From Nonlabens xiamenensis (GTDB lineage Bacteria; Bacteroidota; Bacteroidia; Flavobacteriales; Flavobacteriaceae), in assembly GCF_003865345.1 (NCBI RefSeq), contig NZ_RMVE01000003.1:124001-188000 (forward strand): a DNA stretch of 64,000 nt. The letters are read 5' to 3'. Position numbers and translations under genes: made by a program. Every line of letters starts with the position of its first letter. The first letter of the stretch is position 1. Of the stretch, positions 36,467 to 45,106 are shown piece by piece. Under the pieces are notes generated by a model, which was not told the DNA's origin, did not search any database, and was given only the letters and a program-made list of their open reading frames with translations.

Positions 36467-36474
36467 TAACTTTG
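36467..36474 (+). promoter_or_regulatory. Candidate -7 box of purL
   Basis: TAACTTTG matches TAnnTTTG exactly, 25 nt before the chosen purL ATG. No TTG is visible at the usual distance upstream; the extended palindrome lies further upstream. Confidence 0.5.
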
Positions 36475-36498
36475 TGCTGGCCCATAAAAGCGCTTGAA

Positions 36499-39400
36499 AT
36501 GATCCATTTTTACGGAAATCCTACCCAATCTCTTTATCTAGTTCAAACCCAGCAACCTCTAAGTCCAGAGGACGAAAAAAAATTGCAATGGCTCTTTGGT
36601 AATGCACCAAAACTAGAGACTGATGCCCTACCCGGTTACTTTACCGGACCAAGAGCGTCCACCATTACTCCATGGTCCACCAATGCCGTGGAAATTACAC
36701 AAAACATGGAAATCAACGGAATCCAGCGTATTGAGGAATTTCACGCTTGTACGGCCGACTCGCACTACGACAAAATGTTGTTGCAAAAGTTTGATGGTTT
36801 GGACCAAAGTCAATTTGACATCAACCTAGATGCAGAAGGTGTGCTGGATATAGAGGATATTGCCGCTTACAATATGCAGGAAGGACTAGCTTTGAGCGAT
36901 GATGAGATCGACTACCTGATGGCACTTTCAGAGAAATTGGGCCGCCCCTTAACCGACAGCGAAGTATTTGGATTCTCTCAAGTCAATTCAGAGCATTGCC
37001 GACACAAAATATTTAATGGAACATTTGTGATCGATGGACAGGAAATGCCGAATTCGCTCTTCCAAATGATCAAAAAAACTTCCAAAGAGCATCCCAACGA
37101 AATCGTGAGTGCCTATTCAGATAACGTAGCTTTTATCCAGGGACCACAAGCCGAACAGTTTGCTCCTGCTTCACCGGATAAGCCAGATGTTTACCAAACT
37201 AGCCTATTTGATTCTGTTATCTCCCTCAAGGCTGAAACCCATAATTTCCCTACGACGGTTGAGCCTTTTAATGGCGCTGCAACCGGTTCAGGCGGAGAAA
37301 TCAGGGATAGATTGGCGGGTGGTCAGGGATCTCTTCCACTCGCGGGAACCGCTGTTTATATGACCAGTTATTCACGGTTAAAGGAGAACAGACCCTGGGA
37401 GGACGGTTTTGAAGCTCGGAACTGGTTGTACCAAACACCGATGGATATTTTGATCAAAGCCTCTAATGGAGCCAGTGACTTTGGAAATAAGTTTGGCCAG
37501 CCCTTGATTGCTGGATCTGTCTTGACATTTGAACACCAAGAAGCCGATCAGTATTTAGGTTTCGATAAAGTTATCATGCAAGCTGGTGGTGTAGGCTATG
37601 GTAAAAAATCACAAGCGATCAAAAAAACACCTGATGCAGGTGATGATATCATCGTTATGGGTGGAGACAATTATCGCATTGGGATGGGTGGAGCTGCCGT
37701 TTCTAGTGCAGATACAGGTTCCATGGACAGTGGTATCGAGCTCAATGCCGTACAGCGTTCTAACCCAGAAATGCAAAAACGTGCTGCCAATGCCATTAGA
37801 GGCTTGGTAGAAAGTGAGCATAACCCAATTAAATCCATCCATGACCACGGTGCTGGTGGTCACTTGAACTGTTTGTCAGAATTGGTTGAGGAAACCGGCG
37901 GAACCATTGATGTGGATGCCCTACCAGTAGGTGACCCTACCCTATCCAGAAAAGAATTGATCGGTAATGAATCCCAAGAACGCATGGGATTGGTGATGGA
38001 ACCCAAAGACACTCCTATACTTGAAAAGATTGCTGCCAGAGAACGTGCGCCGATGTATAAAGTGGGACAGGTGACTGGTGATAACAAGTTTACTTTTAGC
38101 GAAAAAGATGGTCGGAGCCCGATGGATCTTGCACTAGAGGATATGTTTGGTTCCAGCCCAAAAACAATCATGAACGATACCAGTCTCAATCGCCAATATC
38201 AAAACATCAGTTACGACCAGGAAAAGATAGGTCAGTATATCGTTGATGTTTTAAAATTAGAGGCCGTTGCTTGTAAGGATTGGCTTACTAACAAAGTGGA
38301 TCGCTGTGTAACAGGTCGTGTTGCCAAACAGCAAACTTGCGGCCCCCTACAACTACCACTTAATAATGTGGGTGTTATGGCGATGGACTACCAAGGGAAA
38401 AACGGTATCGCTACAAGTTTGGGTCACGCACCCGTAGCCGCACTGATTGATCCAGCCGCAGGTTCAAGAAATGCTATTGCCGAGGCGCTGACCAATTTGG
38501 TTTTCGCGCCATTAGAAAAGGGATTGAAAGGAGTGAGTTTGAGTGCCAACTGGATGTGGCCCTGTAATAACCCAGGAGAAGATGCAAGACTATATAAGGC
38601 CGTGGAGGCGGTAAGTAACTTTGCCATCGACCTGGGAATCAACGTGCCCACAGGAAAGGATAGCCTTTCCATGAAACAAAAATATCCAGATAAGGATGTC
38701 TTAGCTCCTGGTACTGTTATTATCAGTACAGTGGGTGCCTGCGATAACATCAACAACATCGTCGAACCTGTACTCCACCCAGACCCAAAAGCTCCTATCT
38801 ATTATATCAACTTTAGTGGAGATGCCCATCACCTGGGCGGATCCAGCTTTGCCCAAATACAGAACCGGATTGGAGTTCAATGTCCGGACGTTGTAAATGT
38901 TGACGCTTTCGCGAAAGCGTGGACTTGCCTACAAGACCTGATCAAATCAGGTAAGGTACTAGCCGGTCATGATATAGCTAGTGGTGGTTTGGTCACTAGT
39001 TTATTGGAAATGTGTTTCCCTTCTACTCATGTAGGGATGGATTTGAATCTGGCCGATTTAGGGTCTGATTTGGTTAAAATTCTATTTGCTGAAAATGCTG
39101 GTGTGATTTTACAGACAACGGAGGATATCGAAAAAGAATTATCAGATTGTGGCGTGCCATTTTATAAAATTGGACATGCCAATGATCGTGCAGTGGTAGA
39201 TATCAATGGTCTGGAACTGGATGTGGCTACCTTGAGGGATGAATGGATGGAAACTTCGCATTTGCTAGATCGTGAACAGTCCTTAAATGGAACGGCAGAT
39301 CAGCGCTTTGCTAATTATAAGGAACAACCGCTCAACTACCAGTTCCCTAACTTTTTTACAGGTAATTTGCCTTCCTTACCAGAAAAACGCATCAAGGCGG

Positions 39401-40143
39401 CGGTCATACGTGAGAAAGGAAGTAACTCTGAACGCGAAATGGCCAGAGCAATGTATCTGGCAGGTTTTGAAGTACGTGATGTACATATGACTGATTTGAT
39501 TACTGGTAGAGAAAACCTGGAAGACGTGCAGTTTATCGCTGCTGTCGGCGGATTTTCCAACTCGGATGTTTTAGGTAGTGCCAAGGGTTGGGCGGGAGCA
39601 TTTCTTTATAATGATAAAGCCAATAAAGCATTAAAGAACTTCTTTGCCAGACCAGATACGATGAGTTTAGGGGTTTGTAACGGCTGTCAACTTTTTGTAG
39701 AATTAGGACTGATCTATCCTAATCACGATGAAAAGCCAAAAATGCTTCACAATGACTCCGGAAAATTTGAGTGTCACTTTACCAGTGTACAAATTGCTGA
39801 GAATAATTCGATCATGCTCCAATCCATGGCTGGAACGACCTTGGGTATTTGGGCTGCTCATGGGGAAGGAAAGTTCCAATTACCTAAAACAAGGGATGCT
39901 TATGAAATTCCGGCTACCTATGCCTATGAAGACTATCCAGCCAACCCCAATGGATCTGATTTTAATGCAGCCATGCTTAACTCTGAAGATGGAAGACACC
40001 TAGTAATGATGCCGCATTTGGAACGTTCGACCTTTCCATGGAACTGGGCCTATTATCCCTCAGAACGTAAGAATGATAGAGTAACTCCATGGCTAGAAGC
40101 TTTTGTAAATGCCAGAAAGTGGTTGGCAGATCAGACCAAGTGA
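36499..40143 (+). CDS. purL: Phosphoribosylformylglycinamidine synthase, single-chain
   Basis: This is a 1214-residue protein. I chose ATG 36499 (MIHFYGNPTQ) over the start at 36412, which would run through the palindrome and the promoter box. It catalyses the fourth purine step, using ATP and glutamine to make FGAM. The N-terminal domain and linker are followed by two FGAM-synthase halves (GFSQVNSEHCRHKIFNG near 155; ETHNFPTTVEPFNGAATGSGGE near 250). The C-terminal class-I glutaminase has Cys1060 in GVCNGCQLF and the HGEGKF motif near 1120. The length matches the large PurL of Bacteroidota and Proteobacteria. It stands alone between two terminators. Confidence 0.97.
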   Translation: MIHFYGNPTQSLYLVQTQQPLSPEDEKKLQWLFGNAPKLETDALPGYFTGPRASTITPWSTNAVEITQNMEINGIQRIEEFHACTADSHYDKMLLQKFDGLDQSQFDINLDAEGVLDIEDIAAYNMQEGLALSDDEIDYLMALSEKLGRPLTDSEVFGFSQVNSEHCRHKIFNGTFVIDGQEMPNSLFQMIKKTSKEHPNEIVSAYSDNVAFIQGPQAEQFAPASPDKPDVYQTSLFDSVISLKAETHNFPTTVEPFNGAATGSGGEIRDRLAGGQGSLPLAGTAVYMTSYSRLKENRPWEDGFEARNWLYQTPMDILIKASNGASDFGNKFGQPLIAGSVLTFEHQEADQYLGFDKVIMQAGGVGYGKKSQAIKKTPDAGDDIIVMGGDNYRIGMGGAAVSSADTGSMDSGIELNAVQRSNPEMQKRAANAIRGLVESEHNPIKSIHDHGAGGHLNCLSELVEETGGTIDVDALPVGDPTLSRKELIGNESQERMGLVMEPKDTPILEKIAARERAPMYKVGQVTGDNKFTFSEKDGRSPMDLALEDMFGSSPKTIMNDTSLNRQYQNISYDQEKIGQYIVDVLKLEAVACKDWLTNKVDRCVTGRVAKQQTCGPLQLPLNNVGVMAMDYQGKNGIATSLGHAPVAALIDPAAGSRNAIAEALTNLVFAPLEKGLKGVSLSANWMWPCNNPGEDARLYKAVEAVSNFAIDLGINVPTGKDSLSMKQKYPDKDVLAPGTVIISTVGACDNINNIVEPVLHPDPKAPIYYINFSGDAHHLGGSSFAQIQNRIGVQCPDVVNVDAFAKAWTCLQDLIKSGKVLAGHDIASGGLVTSLLEMCFPSTHVGMDLNLADLGSDLVKILFAENAGVILQTTEDIEKELSDCGVPFYKIGHANDRAVVDINGLELDVATLRDEWMETSHLLDREQSLNGTADQRFANYKEQPLNYQFPNFFTGNLPSLPEKRIKAAVIREKGSNSEREMARAMYLAGFEVRDVHMTDLITGRENLEDVQFIAAVGGFSNSDVLGSAKGWAGAFLYNDKANKALKNFFARPDTMSLGVCNGCQLFVELGLIYPNHDEKPKMLHNDSGKFECHFTSVQIAENNSIMLQSMAGTTLGIWAAHGEGKFQLPKTRDAYEIPATYAYEDYPANPNGSDFNAAMLNSEDGRHLVMMPHLERSTFPWNWAYYPSERKNDRVTPWLEAFVNARKWLADQTK
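38904..38919. repeat. Palindrome CGCTTTCGCGAAAGCG in purL
   Basis: An exact copy inside purL, encoding part of DAFAKAW. Flanking A and T extend the palindrome to 18 bp. Confidence 0.95.
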
Positions 40144-40181
40144 TCTCTACTTGATCTTTGATGATTGATCGTCCACAAACT

Positions 40182-40212
40182 AAAAGCTCCATCTGTGAAG
40201 ATGGAGCTTTTT
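40182..40212. terminator. Terminator between convergent purL and lipoprotein gene
   Basis: A perfect stem, AAAAGCTCCATCT and AGATGGAGCTTTT with loop GTGA, usable in both directions. Confidence 0.92.
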
Positions 40213-40238
40213 GTTATAATGGATTTGTATAATGACGA

Positions 40239-40823
40239 CTATCTGTCTTCATTGGGATCACTTGGCTCCTTACCGCCAGAAGTACAAGCTAACGTATCCA
40301 GTTCCATATAGGTAGCCCAGCTACGACCAGGGAAAGGAACTCCTGCACCCCAAGCCGTTTCATTCTGACCTGAAGTACTGCTCACTACCGCATGGGTAGC
40401 GACACAAGTTTCTACTGGAAGTGTAGAACTATCTACCGTGTAAGTCACCACTTGAGTACCTGCACTGTGGATAGCGCTGTATTCAAAATGACCGATTTTT
40501 GGGTTTCCTGAACCAGTGGTTGGAATGTCATCGGTACAATTTCCAATAGACATGTGGGTTTCATCAATATTCCAACCAGGAATAGTGTTGTAAACGACAG
40601 AAAGGGTGAATCCATCAATATACACATCAACAGTTCCTACCACTATATTTTGACCTGCAATCAGGTCTGTACTTTGACATAGGGTAGCTGTTGGTGAAGT
40701 TGATTTGGCCAAAAAAGCACCAGCTTCAATCTGTACATCCAACTCTTGTACAGCGGTGTCAGTTTCTTCTACCGAACAAGCGGCAAGAAACAGAAAACAA
40801 AGGGAAAGAGTAAATAATCTCAT
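40239..40823 (-). CDS. Hypothetical lipoprotein
   Basis: This is a 194-residue protein with a lipoprotein signal (CFLFLAACSVEE, Cys at about 16). The mature part is rich in Thr, Ser and Gly and contains VDVYIDGFTLSVVYNTIPGW and NPKIGHFEYSAIHSAGTQVV, which look like a secreted beta-sandwich. Several Cys residues may form disulfides. It ends with the hydrophilic tail SGGKEPSDPNEDR. The family is not recognised; surface or outer-membrane anchoring is inferred. Confidence 0.75.
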   Translation of the reverse strand: MRLFTLSLCFLFLAACSVEETDTAVQELDVQIEAGAFLAKSTSPTATLCQSTDLIAGQNIVVGTVDVYIDGFTLSVVYNTIPGWNIDETHMSIGNCTDDIPTTGSGNPKIGHFEYSAIHSAGTQVVTYTVDSSTLPVETCVATHAVVSSTSGQNETAWGAGVPFPGRSWATYMELDTLACTSGGKEPSDPNEDR

Positions 40824-41007
40824 AATTGTAAATAGGGTTTGTTAATTATGAGACAAACATAAACATACATCCAAAAGCAAAAGATAAAATTTATATTTCA
40901 TCGATGAAATACTTTAATTTTAACATTCTTACAGGATTTATGTCGATTATCTGTCGGTAAATACGTTTTATCGATTATTTAATTCATTAATTTACCGTAT
41001 GTTAATA

Positions 41008-41871
41008 TTACAGTGTTTTAAGTTCGCGCCTGTACTTTCCCGCAGTTGAACCAGTCAGCCTAGAAAAAACATTATTGAAATGAGAGAAGTTGTTGAAACC
41101 GCAATCATAGCAAATCTGTTCAATAGGATGATCAGTCTCTGCCAGTAATTTAGTGGCATGTACTACCCGATACTCATTCACCATTTGTGTAAATGTTTTA
41201 CCCGTTCTCTTTTTAAAATATCTACAAAAAGCCGGAGTGGTCATACTGGCCAAGTCAGCTATCTCGTCCACGCTAATGGGTTGTTGAAAATTCTGATGTA
41301 CGTAGGAATAGACCCTCTCCAACCTGGAAGACTCCTGAAGATTTGCTTCAAAACTAAAGTGTTGTGCATTTAATAGTTCATATTCATCGGTCACGGATAG
41401 TCCATGTAAAATGCGTATCAATAAATGCAGTCGATCAAAACCCTGCAGATGGTTCAATTCATGTATACTTGCACCCCATTTATTTTCAACGCTTTTAGAA
41501 AATAACAGTCCGTTTTTTGCCCTTTCAAATAAAGCTTGAATTGGGTTGTACTCAATAACTTCCTTCCATCCTGCGCCCAAAAAATCTGGAAGAAACTGAA
41601 CCAATAATTCAGAACCATGATTGGGCCGGTCAGTATATCCGATATGTGGTAGCATGGATCCAATCAGGATCAATTGACTATCTGTATAATAGGACATATG
41701 ATTTCCAATATGCCTTTTTCCTTTACCCTTGTCCACATATACCATTTCAATTTCTGGATGATAATGCCAAAAAGGTTTTTGTTCAGCTCTTTCTATGGTA
41801 CTCTTTTGAACAAATACAGAACTACCTAGTCCCGGCTGAATCTTTTTTAAGATTGGTTTCTGAATAGTCAT
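41008..41871 (-). CDS. AraC-family transcriptional regulator
   Basis: This is a 287-residue protein. The N-terminal half is a cupin-like sensor (FWHYHPEIEMVYVDKGKGKRHIGNHM, about residues 35-60). The C-terminal 100 residues hold two helix-turn-helix motifs (DEIADLASMTTPAFCRYFKKRTGKTF and PIEQICYDCGFNNFSHFNNVF), which give confident assignment. The inducer is unknown; related cupin-AraC proteins often sense sugars. It is divergent from the secreted protein gene at 42050, and the 178-nt gap has two palindromes that may be its operators. Confidence 0.9.
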   Translation of the reverse strand: MTIQKPILKKIQPGLGSSVFVQKSTIERAEQKPFWHYHPEIEMVYVDKGKGKRHIGNHMSYYTDSQLILIGSMLPHIGYTDRPNHGSELLVQFLPDFLGAGWKEVIEYNPIQALFERAKNGLLFSKSVENKWGASIHELNHLQGFDRLHLLIRILHGLSVTDEYELLNAQHFSFEANLQESSRLERVYSYVHQNFQQPISVDEIADLASMTTPAFCRYFKKRTGKTFTQMVNEYRVVHATKLLAETDHPIEQICYDCGFNNFSHFNNVFSRLTGSTAGKYRRELKTL

Positions 41872-41930
41872 GGCGTCAATTTAATCAGTAAAAGTATAGG
41901 CAAAATTCTTAAAAATGTTCTAAAATAACA

Positions 41931-41944
41931 CTATAACGTTATAG
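41931..41944. promoter_or_regulatory. Perfect palindrome in the AraC/secreted-protein gap
   Basis: CTATAACGTTATAG is a perfect 14-bp palindrome 60 nt before the AraC-family start codon. It is a possible site for a dimeric regulator. Confidence 0.35.
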
Positions 41945-41971
41945 ATAGTATATCATATGTCAATATACTAT
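41945..41971. promoter_or_regulatory. Inverted repeat in the AraC/secreted-protein gap
   Basis: ATAGTATAT and ATATACTAT are perfect 9-nt inverted arms spaced by 9 nt, directly next to the palindrome at 41931-41944 and about 20 nt before the promoter TTG of the next gene. Confidence 0.35.
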
Positions 41972-41989
41972 ATTTTATGGTCAAATTGG

Positions 41990-42023
41990 TTGTTTTTTAT
42001 GCGAGCATAGCAAATTAACTTTG
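41990..42023 (+). promoter_or_regulatory. Promoter of the secreted 192-residue protein
   Basis: TTG at 41990-41992 and TAACTTTG at 42016-42023, spaced by 23 nt. The -7 box fits TAnnTTTG exactly and lies 26 nt upstream of the ATG. Confidence 0.5.
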
Positions 42024-42049
42024 TACCGTCAATCACTCCTAAAAAGAAA

Positions 42050-42628
42050 ATGATGAAAGCACTTAAAAAAATTCTGTTCGTATTGGTATTATTCAACGCT
42101 GTTATGGTATTTGCAGGTGAGCTCGCACCGAGCCGACCAGGTAAAAATATTACTACCATCAGCTTTGACAACGTTAGAAAAGGTCATTTGCTAAGCGTCA
42201 AAGATGCAAGCGAATTGGTTTTATATAAAGAAAATATTGTCCGCGACGGTAGTTATACCCAGTACTTCGATTTGACCACATTAGAAGACGGGATCTATAG
42301 CTTTGAATTAAATAAAGATGTTGAGATTGTTACTAAAAAATTCAACGTAAAGAATGGTGCGGTTAAGTTTATCAAGGATTCTGAAAATGTATTTTTTAAA
42401 CCTACCGTAAGTCTGCGTAAGAACAGAATCTATATTTCTCAATTATCTACTGACAACCAGGACCTGGAAGTTCAAGTATATTATGAAGGTGTTTTGATAC
42501 AAGAGGATGTTCTTAACGGAGAACAGTACTTAAAGCGTATCTATCAGTTGGCCGCAGATAAGCCAGGTACTTACATTGTACTCACAAAGTCTGCTGGCCA
42601 TGAATTTATCCAAGAGTTTCAGCTGTAA
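42050..42628 (+). CDS. Secreted hypothetical protein
   Basis: This is a 192-residue protein with a signal peptide (about residues 1-23, MMKALKKILFVLVLFNAVMVFA). The start could also be the second Met codon (42053). The mature part is beta-rich with DLTTLEDGIYSFELNKDVEIVTKKFNVKNG, the pattern of a small immunoglobulin-like or T9SS-tail-like fold. No sorting signal or enzyme motif is clear. It has a good promoter and its own terminator. Divergence from an AraC regulator and the palindromes between them suggest regulated expression. Confidence 0.75.
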   Translation: MMKALKKILFVLVLFNAVMVFAGELAPSRPGKNITTISFDNVRKGHLLSVKDASELVLYKENIVRDGSYTQYFDLTTLEDGIYSFELNKDVEIVTKKFNVKNGAVKFIKDSENVFFKPTVSLRKNRIYISQLSTDNQDLEVQVYYEGVLIQEDVLNGEQYLKRIYQLAADKPGTYIVLTKSAGHEFIQEFQL

Positions 42629-42650
42629 GGGGCTTAACTATAACGTGAAG

Positions 42651-42681
42651 AATGGACTGCCTTGAAGGTGGTCCATTTTTT
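42651..42681 (+). terminator. Terminator after the secreted protein gene
   Basis: AATGGACTGCC and GGTGGTCCATT pair over 11 positions (two G-T), with loop TTGAA and a following T-run. Confidence 0.85.
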
Positions 42682-42762
42682 ATGCGTATTGTTTTGGTTT
42701 CAGTATTTTTACCATAAAACTGACTTATCCATCCACAATTCACCAAGATAATTCAAATTGCT

Positions 42763-44019
42763 TTGCTGGTATTAGCTGGTGAAGCCAACTTTATCTTACC
42801 TTTTGTTCTTCCCAGGATATTTCGCCCTACCGTATTGGAATTGTTTGAATTGAACAACACTGAATTAGGAACCTGTTTTTCGATTTACGGCGTAGTCGCA
42901 TTGTTTTCCTACTTGTTTGGAGGTCAACTGGCCGACCGGTTTTCTCCTAGATATTTAATGTCCATATCCTTGCTATTGACAGGATTGGGTGGATTTTACA
43001 TGGCCACCTTCCCTTCTGGATTTTATTTAGGTTTGTTATACGGTTACTGGGGCTTTACCACTATTTTTCTCTTTTGGGCGGCGATGATTAAAGCTACCCG
43101 TATTTGGGGTGGAACATCGCGTCAAGGACTGGCTTTTGGATTGCTCGATGGTGGTCGTGGCGCGACATCATGGCTCTTTGGTTTTTTGGCCATTTCTCTT
43201 TTTGGCTTATTCCTGCTAAAAGACATCAATCTTTCCGCTTTCAGCGAGCAAAAAGAGGCCTTTTCTAAAGTTTTACAATTGGTCGCTGCCATAATTATCA
43301 GCGTGGGTGTTTTGGTGTTTTTCTTTATGAAGGATATTTCAGCAAACTTGCCATCCACCTCTTCTCGCCTGCCTTGGCAAGACATAGTCAGAGATTACTT
43401 CACAGTCTTGCGCATGCCTGCGGTTTATTTATTAATGGTAATTATCGTTTGCGCCTATACTGGCTATAAGATTACCGACATTTATTCTCAATATGCCAAT
43501 GAAATAATGCAATACGACCAGATACGTTCAGCCGAGATAGGCCGCGACCTATTGGGTATACGCATATTTATATCCGTAATAATAGGGCTATTGGCTGACC
43601 AGACCCGAAGTTCGCTCATGATGATCATTGGTTTTCTCCTAACCTTGTTGGGAGCCTTCTTGATGGCCAGTGGCTGGATTGGACCTTCCACCAGTCTGCT
43701 TTTCTGGACTTCAATCATCATCACTGCAACTGGCGTATACGCTTTTAGAACTCTTTATTTTTCAGCCATTCAAGAAGGCCACATTCCGTTGGCGGTAACA
43801 GGAACTGCTGTGGGTCTGATCTCGCTGGTGGGATATACCCCTGATATATTCATGGGGCCTGCTATCGGATTGCTACTGGATGGTACTCCTGGCCCGGTAG
43901 GTTTTCAGCATGTATTTTTGATGCTGGCAGTTTTTGCTGTTATTGGGTTGATCGCAACAATTTTATTTCACCGGCTGCATAAGACACCGTCGACTTCAAG
44001 AGTTCAAGCAACAATATAA
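42763..44019 (+). CDS. Major facilitator superfamily transporter
   Basis: This is at least 418 residues with about 12 hydrophobic segments. GGQLADRFSPRYLMSISLLLTG is the conserved loop after helix 2 (family motif GxLaDrxGrr). The substrate cannot be told. Start problem: the frame opens after a TGA at 42721 and its first usual start is TTG 42763, inside the first helix. The upstream in-frame residues LIHPQFTKIIQIA look like the natural beginning of helix 1 but have no ATG, GTG or TTG. Either a rare start is used or the true start was lost. Confidence 0.85.
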   Translation: MLVLAGEANFILPFVLPRIFRPTVLELFELNNTELGTCFSIYGVVALFSYLFGGQLADRFSPRYLMSISLLLTGLGGFYMATFPSGFYLGLLYGYWGFTTIFLFWAAMIKATRIWGGTSRQGLAFGLLDGGRGATSWLFGFLAISLFGLFLLKDINLSAFSEQKEAFSKVLQLVAAIIISVGVLVFFFMKDISANLPSTSSRLPWQDIVRDYFTVLRMPAVYLLMVIIVCAYTGYKITDIYSQYANEIMQYDQIRSAEIGRDLLGIRIFISVIIGLLADQTRSSLMMIIGFLLTLLGAFLMASGWIGPSTSLLFWTSIIITATGVYAFRTLYFSAIQEGHIPLAVTGTAVGLISLVGYTPDIFMGPAIGLLLDGTPGPVGFQHVFLMLAVFAVIGLIATILFHRLHKTPSTSRVQATI

Positions 44020-44073
44020 TTCAGATTAGCTTAGATCGTATAACAGTTTGCGGCTTTCAACATTGGCGATGGA

Positions 44074-44988
44074 TCAGGCCTTTGATTTTGCTGGAGGGAG
44101 TTTTCGTTTTTTTCTGTTGTTGATAAAGTAAACACCTGTAAGCAAAACAGCTGCAGCGATCAATGATTGCAGACTGATGCGCTCTTCTAAAAAGTACCAG
44201 CCTAAGAATAAAGCAATAACTGGATTGACATATGAACTGGTAGCGACTTTTTCTGGAGATATCTTTTTTAGCAAGTAGTTGAAAGAGGTAAAAGCGGCAA
44301 TACTTCCGAATAAAACCAGACAACCCATCGCAATGAATGTATTTGGCGTCCAATCAAGAATATTTACCCATTCCTCTCCAATTAAAGGACTAACTATACA
44401 AAGAATCAAGCCTGCTGATATCATTTGGTATCCAGTGGATACAAAAAAGTTGCTAGGTACATCGGCCTGGGCAACAAAAAGACTTCCAGAACTCCAACTG
44501 AGGATACAAGTTAAGATCATGATTATCCCTATCCATCCATTACCTTCAGCAGAAATAGATTGCTGACTGACCAATAGGTACATTCCGAACAAACCGAGTA
44601 GAACACCAATGATGGATTTGGGTTGAAGTGCTTTCTTTTGCACAGCGCGCATGAGCAAGAGAATAAATAAGGGTTGTAAAGCCGCCAATAAAGCAGCAAA
44701 GCCGGTATCTACATATCGTAAGGCCCAAACAAAAACACCGTTTCCATAAGATAGGAACAAAAAACCAGCCAGCACCGAATTAAACAGTTGGCGTCTGGTT
44801 ATTCCTAAAGAATGCCCTAATAATCTTGCAATGATGAAAATGATAGTGCCAGCCGTTGTGAACCGGATACCTGCCAGCATAAGCGGTGGTAATTGTGTTA
44901 CTGCCATTTTATTCCAAAGGAAGGTGGAACCCCAAAAAACATAGATACAAAAGAAGGCCAGTATAAAGAGAATGGTTTGTTTTCTCAT
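44074..44988 (-). CDS. EamA/DMT-family transporter
   Basis: This is a 304-residue protein with ten hydrophobic segments, arranged as two EamA repeats of five. FWGSTFLWNKMAVTQLPPLMLAGIRF near the N-terminus and the second-half phrase FGSIAAFTSFNYLLKKISPEKVATSSYVNPVIALFLGW are typical. Such proteins export amino acids or other metabolites; the substrate here is unknown. The C-terminus ends in a basic tail (NNRKKRKLPPAKSKA). It is convergent with the MFS gene. Confidence 0.92.
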   Translation of the reverse strand: MRKQTILFILAFFCIYVFWGSTFLWNKMAVTQLPPLMLAGIRFTTAGTIIFIIARLLGHSLGITRRQLFNSVLAGFLFLSYGNGVFVWALRYVDTGFAALLAALQPLFILLLMRAVQKKALQPKSIIGVLLGLFGMYLLVSQQSISAEGNGWIGIIMILTCILSWSSGSLFVAQADVPSNFFVSTGYQMISAGLILCIVSPLIGEEWVNILDWTPNTFIAMGCLVLFGSIAAFTSFNYLLKKISPEKVATSSYVNPVIALFLGWYFLEERISLQSLIAAAVLLTGVYFINNRKKRKLPPAKSKA

Positions 44989-45046
44989 GTCCGCAAATTA
45001 CAATTTATACTGTTGACGAGGCCCTCTTATTTAGTAAAAGGCACGT

Positions 45047-45080
45047 AAAAAAACCGTTGGTTGCCCAACGGTTTTTTTTT
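45047..45080 (-). terminator. Terminator of the aldehyde dehydrogenase gene
   Basis: A perfect 14-bp stem, AAAAAAACCGTTGG and CCAACGGTTTTTTT with loop TTGC, lies just downstream of the - strand stop codon. Confidence 0.92.
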
Positions 45081-45106
45081 TACTTATCTAAATTAAAGAA
45101 ATAGAT

